This document shows positions 31,690 through 39,425 of a stretch of 46,841 nt of DNA, in pieces; the first letter of the stretch is position 1; every line of letters begins with the position of its first letter. The notes beneath the pieces are model-generated. The model did no database searches and was not told the DNA's origin. It saw only the letters and a program-made list of their open reading frames with translations. The DNA is from an uncultured Clostridia bacterium. GTDB taxonomy: Bacteria > Bacillota > Clostridia > Oscillospirales > Acutalibacteraceae. A program made the translations under genes and the position numbers. The stretch lies in contig CAMLYM010000004.1 of assembly GCA_946491705.1 (NCBI GenBank), positions 1-46,841 of the forward strand. Reading direction: 5' to 3'.

Positions 31690-33248
31690 AAGGATTACGG
31701 TATCTCTTCTTTACGACTGTGAAAAACTCCATCAAGGAACTCGTCAAGCATCCGGCAAAGCTGGTGATGGTGCTTTTCTTCGTCCTGCTCATCGGGATGA
31801 TGGTGGTATCCTCCCTGGCGGCCCCTTTGCCTACCAATGAACGCAGGGACCCGAAGGAGCTGGCGGCCATGGTGCTGGTGCTCTACGGGTATATGTTCTT
31901 TCTAGGTTCGAACAACGGATTTTCCTCTGGCGCGTCCTTTTATTCCATGGCGGACGTAAACCTCTTGTTCTCCTGCCCCATCTCCCAGAAAAAGATTCTG
32001 GTGTACGGGCTGGTCCGCCAGCTGCAAACCTCCCTGCTTCTGGGCTTTTTCTTGGTTTTTCAGTATGGCTGGCTTTATAATACCTACGGCATTTCAATTG
32101 GAGCCATGCTCGCTATTCTGCTGGGATACGGCGCGGTGACCTTTTGCTCCCAGCTAACGGCCATGACCATCTATTCCTTCACGAGCGCCGACGAAGGGCG
32201 CAAGCGCCTGATCAAATACACCATGCGCGGCGTGTACCTAGTGCTCATCGCGGCGGTGGCGGTGCCCCTCTTGGAAAACACCCAAGACCTGCTGGGCAGC
32301 GCGGTGGCGTCAGCCACGGCCCCGTGGGTGAACTTTATCCCGGTCTTCGGCTGGCTGACGGCGGCGGTAACCGGCGTTTTAGCGGGGAACTGGATCTTAG
32401 TAGCGGCGGGAGCCGGGGCGACGGTGTTGTTTGTCCTGCTGATGCTTGTGCTGGTCACCAGGATGCACGCCGACTTTTATGAAGACGTGCTCAAGGCCAC
32501 CGAGGTCTCCTTCTCCGCCATCACCTCCAAAAAGGAAGGCCAGCTGCGCGAAACGGTGCCAAAGAACGTCAAGACCGGGCCCGTAGGCATCGGGGGCGGC
32601 TCAGGCGCGTCCGCCTTTTACTATAAGCACAAGGTGGAAAACCGTCGGGCGCGGGTGTTTTTGCTGGACACCACGTCGCTGGTGTTTGTGGGGGTTATCC
32701 TGTTCTTTTCCTTCTTTATGCGCGACGGGGGCTTGGTATCCGTCTTTGCCTTTGCCACCTACATGCAGATTTTTTCCGTGTCCATGGGCCGGTGGCTGCG
32801 GGAGCTTACTTTGCCTTACGTCTATCTGGTACCGGCCGGGGCCTTTCAAAAGCTTCTGGCCATCTGCCGGGAAACCTTCCTGAAAATCTGCGTGGAGGCG
32901 GTGCTGGTGTTTCTCCCGGCCGGGCTTATTTTGCAGGCAAAACCGCTGGAGATTGCTGCTTGTATTTTCGCCCGCATCGGCTTCGGCGTGCTCTTTATGG
33001 CGGGAAATATCCTGATTGAGCGGATTTTGGGAACGCTGACCAGCAAGACGCTGATTTTGTTCCTCTATTTCCTCATTCTAGTAGTGCTGGCGGCACCGGG
33101 CGTGGTTGTGGGCGTTATCGTCGGCATTTTCCTGTCCTCCACTGCGCTGGCCTTTGCGGCAATGGCCGTGTGGAACCTGGCGGTGTCTGTTCTTATTTTC
33201 TACCTGTGCCGGGACATTCTCAATTACGCGGAGCTCAACAACAAATAA
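31686..33248 (+). CDS. ABC exporter permease
   Basis: A 520-residue membrane protein with about 12 hydrophobic segments, grouped six and six around a soluble section (about residues 275-320). The N-terminus FFTTVKNSIKELVKHPAKL and SMADVNLLFSCPISQKKILVYGLVRQ match the 'putative ABC exporter' family of Clostridia as I recall it. Its start overlaps the ATPase gene by four bases, which makes it the partner. Possible cargo includes peptides or cell-envelope compounds; nothing adjacent proves one. Confidence 0.85.
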   Translation: MKGLRYLFFTTVKNSIKELVKHPAKLVMVLFFVLLIGMMVVSSLAAPLPTNERRDPKELAAMVLVLYGYMFFLGSNNGFSSGASFYSMADVNLLFSCPISQKKILVYGLVRQLQTSLLLGFFLVFQYGWLYNTYGISIGAMLAILLGYGAVTFCSQLTAMTIYSFTSADEGRKRLIKYTMRGVYLVLIAAVAVPLLENTQDLLGSAVASATAPWVNFIPVFGWLTAAVTGVLAGNWILVAAGAGATVLFVLLMLVLVTRMHADFYEDVLKATEVSFSAITSKKEGQLRETVPKNVKTGPVGIGGGSGASAFYYKHKVENRRARVFLLDTTSLVFVGVILFFSFFMRDGGLVSVFAFATYMQIFSVSMGRWLRELTLPYVYLVPAGAFQKLLAICRETFLKICVEAVLVFLPAGLILQAKPLEIAACIFARIGFGVLFMAGNILIERILGTLTSKTLILFLYFLILVVLAAPGVVVGVIVGIFLSSTALAFAAMAVWNLAVSVLIFYLCRDILNYAELNNK

Positions 33249-33260
33249 GCAGACAAAAAA

Positions 33261-33284
33261 GGGCCGGGAAATATCCCGGTCCTT
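33261..33284 (+). terminator. terminator-like hairpin after the ABC exporter
   Basis: GGGCCGGGA and TCCCGGTCC pair with one G-T and a 4-base loop; the following tract is only partly T-rich. Confidence 0.5.
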
Positions 33285-33378
33285 CCTGTTTCGCGGTTTT
33301 TTTGCGCTTGGCCTGCATAAACCCCTCCTAGACGGAAGCATACTAACGATATGAGTTTCATTGGCGGGAGGCGGTTTC

Positions 33379-34983
33379 ATGTCCAGACTACACAAACGGG
33401 TGGTGACCCTGTATGCGGTCACCGCCGTCTTTTTTATGGTGCTGCTGCTGCGGGTCTTTACCGTGTCGTCCGGCACCCAGTTTGCCCAGGCGGCCCAGCA
33501 GAATTCCACCCTGTCCTTGCAGGTGCCGGGCAGCCGTGGCATTTTTTACGACTGCAACGGCGAGCCGCTTGTGGGCGGGCAGGACGGATACCTGGCCGCC
33601 GTCAGCCCCGAACCGGAGGCGGCCACCGCTCTTTCCACCGTGCTCGATGGAGAAGAGATGGACCAGGTTCTGGAACGCATGGGAGAAGGAAAGCCTTTTC
33701 TCCTCAAGCTCCCCACCTCCGTATCCGCCCCGGGGCTGATCCTCTTTCCCGCCTACACCCGGTATAGCGACGGGCAGACGGTGAACCATCTGCTGGGCTA
33801 CACCGACAACACCCAGGAGAAGGGCCTGAGCGGCCTGGAAAAGGCCTACGACAGCTTTCTGACCGGCGCGCTGCCGGCGAGAAAGGTTGTCTACTCGGTC
33901 AATGCCCTGGGCCGGCCCCTGTCCGGCATTTCCCCTAAGGTGCAAAATACCCAGACGGAGCTGAAAAAAGGCATTGTCCTCACCTTGGACAAGGATATTC
34001 AGAGCATCGCCCAAAAGGCGGCGGACGAGTACATTCCAAGCGGAGCCATCGTGGTGCTGGAGATTCCCACCGGAAAAGTGCGGGCCAGCGTGAGCACGCC
34101 CTCCTTTACCATGGACACGCTGGCGGCGGCCATGGAATCGGAGGACGCCCCTCTTGTAAACCGGGCCCTGCAAAATTATAACGTGGGGTCCTCTTTCAAG
34201 CTGGTGACGGCCGCCGCTGCCCTGGAAGCGGGGTACCCCATCGAGTGGGAGCACGAATGCACCGGCAGCGTGGACGTGGCGGGGGTGGTCTTTCACTGCT
34301 ACAACAACAATACCCACGGCAATTTGACCATGGAAGGGGCTCTGGCCAAGTCCTGCAACACCTATTTTATCTCCTTAGCAAGAGAGATTGGATATGAGCC
34401 GATTTTGTCCATGGCCAAACGGCTGGGATTTGGGTCCTCTTTGCAGCTGTGCACCGGCGTGGCCACCCCCGAGGGGGTTCTGCCCGAGGAAAACGTGCTC
34501 GCTTCCCCAGCGGCGGTGGCGAACTTTGCCTTCGGCCAGGGGGACCTGCTGGCCACGCCCATGCAGATGGCGTCTCTGGTCAACTGCATCGCCTCCGACG
34601 GGATCCTCACCACCCCTTCCCTGGTAGAGTGCTTCCTCGATGAAAACGGGGAGGAAACCCAGGTGGCCAAGATGGACGGGGTCCAGGCATTGAGCCCGGA
34701 CATTGCCCGCACCCTGCAAAAAATGATGGCCGCCCCCCTTTCCTACGGCACCGCCACCACCGCCATGCCGGACAAGGGAGGCGCCGGCGGTAAGACCGCC
34801 ACCGCCCAGACCGGTATGTATAACAAGGAAGGAGACCCGGTCAACCAGTCCTGGTTCGTAGGATATTTCCCCTATGAAAACCCCCGGTACGCGGTGGCGG
34901 TGCTGGCGGAGGACACCATCCAGGGCAGCAAGACCACCAACCCCGCCTTCAAATACATCGCCGACCATGTGAAGGTGGAATAA
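33379..34983 (+). CDS. class B penicillin-binding protein (peptidoglycan transpeptidase)
   Basis: A 534-residue membrane-anchored transpeptidase: a single N-terminal membrane segment (about 9-28), a small dimerisation domain (RGIFYDCNGEPL, GLSGLEKAYD), and a transpeptidase domain. S271-S-F-K274 is the SxxK motif, S325-C-N327 the SxN motif, and K472-T-A replaces the usual KTG. There is no PASTA domain. It cross-links peptidoglycan and should bind beta-lactams. No rodA/ftsW partner lies beside it, so whether it serves division, elongation or spore cortex is open. Start 33379 is preferred due to GGGAGGCGG; the ATG at 33361 is weaker. Confidence 0.9.
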   Translation: MSRLHKRVVTLYAVTAVFFMVLLLRVFTVSSGTQFAQAAQQNSTLSLQVPGSRGIFYDCNGEPLVGGQDGYLAAVSPEPEAATALSTVLDGEEMDQVLERMGEGKPFLLKLPTSVSAPGLILFPAYTRYSDGQTVNHLLGYTDNTQEKGLSGLEKAYDSFLTGALPARKVVYSVNALGRPLSGISPKVQNTQTELKKGIVLTLDKDIQSIAQKAADEYIPSGAIVVLEIPTGKVRASVSTPSFTMDTLAAAMESEDAPLVNRALQNYNVGSSFKLVTAAAALEAGYPIEWEHECTGSVDVAGVVFHCYNNNTHGNLTMEGALAKSCNTYFISLAREIGYEPILSMAKRLGFGSSLQLCTGVATPEGVLPEENVLASPAAVANFAFGQGDLLATPMQMASLVNCIASDGILTTPSLVECFLDENGEETQVAKMDGVQALSPDIARTLQKMMAAPLSYGTATTAMPDKGGAGGKTATAQTGMYNKEGDPVNQSWFVGYFPYENPRYAVAVLAEDTIQGSKTTNPAFKYIADHVKVE

Positions 34984-34989
34984 AGCGGC

Positions 34990-35010
34990 GCCCAGATTCA
35001 TGGGCTATTT
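34990..35010 (+). terminator. weak terminator candidate after the penicillin-binding protein
   Basis: GCCCA and TGGGC pair around a 6-base loop and are followed by TATTTT. The stem is short, so support is modest. The rest of 35011-35097 shows nothing further. Confidence 0.35.
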
Positions 35011-35097
35011 TCCTATAACTCCTCGGTAGCAATTCTAAAAAAGCGTTTTAGCCATCGCGTTTATATACAAAACAAATATCGCAGATAAAACTGGACT

Positions 35098-35379
35098 TTA
35101 TAGGATTTGTTCTGCGCCGGTCAGCGATTCCACCGTAATTTTTGTTCCAAGGCAGAAACCATCGTAAAAAGCCTGTTCATTGGTCAAGGCAATATATTCA
35201 TTAATACAGTCGTAATATTTTTGTAAAAGTCCTTCTAGCTTTTCATTAAGGTTTTCTTCAAGATTTTTAAGGTTACGTTGTAGTAAAATTTCAAGCTGCT
35301 TTATTTCCGGATTGTTTTTCCCTAAATACCGAACAGGTTCAAGGGTTCCGTTCCAAAGCTGTTCAATTGTATTCGTCAT
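35098..35379 (-). CDS. DUF6809-like small protein
   Basis: A 93-residue, mainly helical protein with NTIEQLWNGTLEPVRYLGK at its start, a long central amphipathic helix (residues 26-55) and an end with AFYDGFCLGTKITVES. The pattern 'leading LW/Y-G-x-L-x-P ... long helix ... F-x-x-G-x-x-L-G' matches the DUF6809 family I recall from Clostridia, of unknown function. Composition is clearly more AT-rich than its neighbours, suggesting acquisition. GAGGTGAT precedes the start. It runs opposite to its flanking genes. Confidence 0.7.
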   Translation of the reverse strand: MTNTIEQLWNGTLEPVRYLGKNNPEIKQLEILLQRNLKNLEENLNEKLEGLLQKYYDCINEYIALTNEQAFYDGFCLGTKITVESLTGAEQIL

Positions 35380-35522
35380 AGTATCACCTCGTTTAAGCTT
35401 GTAAAATGATTATATATTCGAATTGGATAGAATAAAATAACGCAAATATCCTTTTTAGGATACCTATTCTCAGGAATAAGGGATGGTTGAGAAGATAGGC
35501 CACCGTCTTATTCAAACATGCC

Positions 35523-35551
35523 TTGACAAGGAAAAAAACAGACCGTATAAT
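35523..35551 (+). promoter_or_regulatory. alaS operon promoter
   Basis: TTGACA and TATAAT with 17 bases between, a full consensus promoter, directly before the T-box leader. Confidence 0.88.
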
Positions 35552-35557
35552 AAAAAC

Positions 35558-35816
35558 AATAAAGATCGTTTTATACGGACACTTGGCATTGACGGGAAGA
35601 AGAAGCCGCCGCGCAGCAGAGAGAAAGCCGTTTTGCTGAAAGGCTTTTGGCGTTTTTGGCGTCTGTCCGGCCGCCCCCGAGCCGCCGCGGCGAGGAGCCG
35701 CGCGTCACTCCGGCGTTAACGGAGAAAAAGCGGCGTTTTTGTTTCAAAACGCAATTTGGGTGGTACCACGGAATCGCTTCCGTCCCGATTGGGAACGGAA
35801 GCGTTTTATTTTTTAT
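35558..35816 (+). promoter_or_regulatory. T-box riboswitch leader of alaS
   Basis: Stem I runs from CGGACA near 35576 to its partner TGTCCG near 35664, with the distal AGAGAG and GCTGAAAGG elements typical of T-boxes. The T-box sequence GGGTGGTACCACGG ends at 35771, and a terminator follows (CGCTTCCGT 35775-35783 with ACGGAAGCG 35795-35803, then a T-rich tract). Uncharged tRNA-Ala would bind the UGGN sequence and allow read-through into alaS. The specifier codon should be GCN; a GCG lies in the 3' strand of the stem I loop, but I cannot place it with certainty. Confidence 0.92.
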
Positions 35817-35834
35817 GAGGATGTGACTTTGACC

Positions 35835-38465
35835 ATGCAGTGGACAGGACTCAACGAACTCCGCGAAAAATACCTTTCCTTTTTTGAGAGCAAGGGGCAT
35901 CTGCGTTTGAAAAGCTTCCCGCTGATCCCGCAGAACGACAAAAGCCTTCTGCTCATCAACTCCGGAATGGCGCCGATGAAAAAGTATTTTACCGGCGAAA
36001 TCACGCCGCCCAGCAAGCGGGTGACCACTTGCCAGAAGTGCATCCGCACACCGGACATTGAGCGGGTGGGCAAAACCGCACGGCACGGCACCTATTTCGA
36101 GATGCTGGGAAACTTCTCCTTCGGCGATTACTTTAAGCACGAAGCCACCGCCTGGGCTTGGGAATTTTGCACAAAGGTGCTCAAACTGCCGGTGGACCGG
36201 ATCTGGGTGAGCATCTACGAGGACGACGACCAGGCCTTCGACATCTGGACCAAGGAAGTGGGAGTCTCTCCCGACCGGATCGTGCGTTTGGGCAAGGAGG
36301 ACAACTTCTGGGAGCACGGCACCGGCCCCTGCGGTCCCTGTTCGGAGCTCTACTTCGACCGGGGCGAGGAATACGGCTGCGGCTCCCCCACCTGCGGGGT
36401 CGGGTGCGACTGCGACCGGTATATGGAATTCTGGAACCTGGTGTTCAGCCAGTTTGATTCCGACGGCAAGGGCAACTACGCCCCTCTCGACCATCCCAAC
36501 ATCGACACCGGCATGGGCCTGGAACGCCTAGCCTGCATCATGCAGGGGGTGCACAACCTGTTCGAGGTGGACACGGTGCAGAACATCATGAAGCACGTCA
36601 GCCGGATTGCAAACGTGCATTACGGAGACAGCGAGAAAACCGACGTGTCCTTGCGGGTCATCACCGATCATATCCGTTCCACGGTGTTCATGATCGGCGA
36701 CGGGGTCATGCCCTCCAATGAGGGGCGGGGCTATGTGCTGCGCCGGCTTTTGCGCCGGGCGGCCCGGCACGGACGGCTTTTGGGCATTTACGAGCCTTTC
36801 CTCTCTGAGGTAGCGGACACGGTGATTCTCGAAAACCGGGATGCGTATCCGGAGCTTGCGGAAAAGAGCGTGCTCATCAAGAAGCTCATTTTGGTAGAGG
36901 AAACCTCCTTCGGCAAGACCATTGACCAGGGCCTTGCCATGCTGGATACGGCGGTGGAAAACCTCTCCGGAGATACCCTTTCCGGCGAGGACGCCTTCAA
37001 GCTTTACGACACCTATGGCTTCCCGCTGGATTTGACCATGGATATTTTAGAGGAAAAGGGCCTCAAGGTGGACGAGGAGACCTTTGACCGCCTGATGAAG
37101 GAGCAGCGGGAACGGGCCCGCGCTTCCCGCAAGGCCGCCACGGCGGAGGCCTGGGCGGGGACCCGATCGGTGCTGGCCGATTACTCGGCCACGGTGTTCA
37201 CCGGCTATGAGGGAACCGAGACGGCGGGCAAGGTTTTGGCCATCGTGCGGGAAGGGGAGCTTTCCGAAGCGGTGAGCGAGGGCGAAGCCCTGGTGGTGTT
37301 AGACCGGACCAGCTTCTACGCGGAAAGCGGCGGCCAGGTGAGCGACAGCGGCGTTTTAACCTTAGACGGCATGACCTTCCGTGTGTTCGACTGCATGAAA
37401 ACCGTGACCGGCGTATTCGTCCATCGGGGCGCTATCGAAAGCGGTGTTCTGAGCGTGGGAGACACGGTGACCGCATCGGTGGACAAGGAGCGGCGGCTTG
37501 CCATCATGCGAAACCACACCGGCGCCCACCTTTTGCAGGCAGCGCTGCGCAAGGTTCTGGGCGACCACGTAGAGCAGGCGGGCCAGATGGTAACCGAGCA
37601 GACCGTCCGGTTCGACTTTACGCATTTCTCCAGCCTGACGCCGGAGGAACTCCAGGACGTGGAGCAGATGGTAAACGAGGTCATTCTGTCGGCCATGCCG
37701 GTACAAACCCGGGAAATGCCCATTGCCGAAGCAAAGGCCATGGGAGCTATGGCTCTGTTCGGCGAAAAGTACGGCGATGTGGTCCGGGTGGTAAAAGCCG
37801 GGGACTTTTCTATCGAGCTGTGCGGCGGCACCCATGTGGACAACACGGCGAAGCTGGGCCTCTTTAAGATTCTCTCGGAAGCGTCGGTAGCCTCCGGCGT
37901 GCGCCGCATCGAAGCGGTGACCGGCGCAGGCGTTCTCGACTATATGAACCATTTAAACGGCCTTCTTCACAGCACGGCGGCTGCCCTCAAGGTGCCAAAC
38001 GTGGAGGACCTGCCTCAGAAGGCTTCCCAGGCCATGACCGAAGGGAAAGCCAAGGATAAGGAAATCGCGGCCCTAAACAGCCGGATTGCCCAAATCCGCA
38101 TCGACGGGCTCTTTGCAGGCGCCGAGGTCATCGAAGGCATTCATATCGTCTCGGCTCTCTTCTCAGGCACCGGGCCGGACGCGCTGCGCGCCATCTGCGA
38201 CCAGGTCAAGGACATGCGGGACGACACGGTGATTGTCGTGGCGGGGACCTTGGGCGACAAGGCCACCATCGCGGCCTCCTGCGGCAAGCAGGCAGTGAAA
38301 AAGGGTGCCCATGCGGGCAACCTGGTGAGAGCGGTAGCGAAAATCGCCGGCGGTTCGGGCGGCGGACGGCCGGACACGGCCATGGCCGGCGCCAAGGACC
38401 TGACGAAGCTGGACGAAGCGCTGGAAGCGGTCAGCTCCATCGTCAACGATATGATCAACAAATAA
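35835..38465 (+). CDS. alaS: alanyl-tRNA synthetase
   Basis: An 876-residue class II synthetase. Order: catalytic core from MQWTGLNELREKYLSFFESKGH with motif segments SGMAPMKKYF, CIRTPDIERVGKTARH and EMLGNFSFGDYF; a tRNA-binding region; the editing domain with NHTGAHLLQ (HxxxH) and CGGTHVDNT supplying metal ligands; and the C-Ala domain ending in a GSGGGRPDTAMAGA segment, as in full-length AlaRS. Start 35835 gives the standard N-terminus. A T-box controls expression. Five genes follow in the same direction with short gaps, apparently one operon. Confidence 0.97.
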   Translation: MQWTGLNELREKYLSFFESKGHLRLKSFPLIPQNDKSLLLINSGMAPMKKYFTGEITPPSKRVTTCQKCIRTPDIERVGKTARHGTYFEMLGNFSFGDYFKHEATAWAWEFCTKVLKLPVDRIWVSIYEDDDQAFDIWTKEVGVSPDRIVRLGKEDNFWEHGTGPCGPCSELYFDRGEEYGCGSPTCGVGCDCDRYMEFWNLVFSQFDSDGKGNYAPLDHPNIDTGMGLERLACIMQGVHNLFEVDTVQNIMKHVSRIANVHYGDSEKTDVSLRVITDHIRSTVFMIGDGVMPSNEGRGYVLRRLLRRAARHGRLLGIYEPFLSEVADTVILENRDAYPELAEKSVLIKKLILVEETSFGKTIDQGLAMLDTAVENLSGDTLSGEDAFKLYDTYGFPLDLTMDILEEKGLKVDEETFDRLMKEQRERARASRKAATAEAWAGTRSVLADYSATVFTGYEGTETAGKVLAIVREGELSEAVSEGEALVVLDRTSFYAESGGQVSDSGVLTLDGMTFRVFDCMKTVTGVFVHRGAIESGVLSVGDTVTASVDKERRLAIMRNHTGAHLLQAALRKVLGDHVEQAGQMVTEQTVRFDFTHFSSLTPEELQDVEQMVNEVILSAMPVQTREMPIAEAKAMGAMALFGEKYGDVVRVVKAGDFSIELCGGTHVDNTAKLGLFKILSEASVASGVRRIEAVTGAGVLDYMNHLNGLLHSTAAALKVPNVEDLPQKASQAMTEGKAKDKEIAALNSRIAQIRIDGLFAGAEVIEGIHIVSALFSGTGPDALRAICDQVKDMRDDTVIVVAGTLGDKATIAASCGKQAVKKGAHAGNLVRAVAKIAGGSGGGRPDTAMAGAKDLTKLDEALEAVSSIVNDMINK

Positions 38466-38486
38466 TCCATCAAGGAGGAACCGAAT

Positions 38487-38825
38487 ATGGACTGCCTTTT
38501 CTGCAAAATCATCGCCGGAGAAATCCCGTCCACGAAGGTGTACGAGGACGAGCTGGTATACGCGTTTGAAGACATCAATCCCCAGGCACCGGTGCACGTG
38601 CTAGTGATTCCGAAAACGCACATTGCTTCGGCGGCGGACATTACGGGGGAAAATTCCGCCCTGGTGGCTCACATTTTCGAGGTAATCCCGGGCATTGCCA
38701 AGAAGCTGGGGCTCAAAAACGGCTTCCGGGTGGTCACCAACTGCGGTGACGACGGAGCTCAGACCGTCAAGCATCTGCATTTTCACATCATGGGCGGCCG
38801 GCCGCTGCAGGGCCAGATGGGTTAA
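38487..38825 (+). CDS. HIT-family nucleotide-binding protein
   Basis: A 112-residue histidine-triad protein with CLFCKIIAGEIPS at the N-terminus (zinc-type C-x2-C) and the triad HLHFHIMGG near the C-terminus. Members of the HINT branch hydrolyse nucleoside phosphoramidates and aminoacyl-adenylates. Placement directly after alaS, 21 bases away and probably co-transcribed, would fit cleaning up aminoacyl-AMP by-products, though that is inference. GGAGGAACC precedes the start. Confidence 0.95.
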   Translation: MDCLFCKIIAGEIPSTKVYEDELVYAFEDINPQAPVHVLVIPKTHIASAADITGENSALVAHIFEVIPGIAKKLGLKNGFRVVTNCGDDGAQTVKHLHFHIMGGRPLQGQMG

Positions 38826-38855
38826 TCCCATCCAACATAAAAAGGGGAACAAAAA

Positions 38856-39392
38856 ATGGATTGCTATACCATGCAGATCTGCGGGCTGACCCGCACCTTA
38901 AAACGCTGCCCTCTTAATGAGAAAGTCGACATTGCGGCCTTTATTTTGTTCGGCGACGCGGAGCTGACCGTAAAGGCGGCGGAGGAGCTGCTCAAAAAAA
39001 GCCCGGACTTCGACGTAATTATGACCGCTGAGGCCAAGGGCATCCCGCTGGCTTACGAGATGAGCCGCCAGAGCGGGAAGCGGTACTATGTGGCAAGAAA
39101 GGCCACCAAGCTCTATATGCGCGATCCCATTGCGGTTGAGGTGAAGTCCATCACCACCGCCCGGGTACAGACGCTGTACCTGGACCGGGATGAGGCGGAT
39201 TCTCTTTGCGGCAAGCGGGTGCTGATTGTGGACGACGTGATCTCCACCGGGGAATCCTTAAACGCCATTGAAGCGCTGGTAAAGGAAGCGGGCGGGCTCA
39301 TCGCGGGCCGTGCCACTGTCCTTGCGGAAGGGGACGCGGCAAACCGGGACGACATTCTCTTTTTAGAACCCCTCCCCTTGTTCTTCAAATAA
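38856..39392 (+). CDS. phosphoribosyltransferase, adenine phosphoribosyltransferase-like
   Basis: A 178-residue type I PRTase with the PRPP loop VLIVDDVISTGES (about residues 123-135) and an N-terminal hood with TAEAKGIPLAYEM (about 58-70), similar to Apt and to the C-terminal half of PurR-type regulators. There is no DNA-binding domain. A role in adenine or another purine-base salvage is likely; orotate or xanthine are less so. It follows the HIT gene at 30 bases, within the alaS operon. Named only at family level since a separate apt gene may exist. Confidence 0.85.
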   Translation: MDCYTMQICGLTRTLKRCPLNEKVDIAAFILFGDAELTVKAAEELLKKSPDFDVIMTAEAKGIPLAYEMSRQSGKRYYVARKATKLYMRDPIAVEVKSITTARVQTLYLDRDEADSLCGKRVLIVDDVISTGESLNAIEALVKEAGGLIAGRATVLAEGDAANRDDILFLEPLPLFFK

Positions 39393-39425
39393 CCAAAACG
39401 TTTTTTAAAGACAGGCGGTGACAAA

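Noticed and set aside
35571-36494. A 307-codon minus-strand frame across the T-box and the start of alaS
   Set aside because: It is antisense to a structured leader and to conserved AlaRS motifs.
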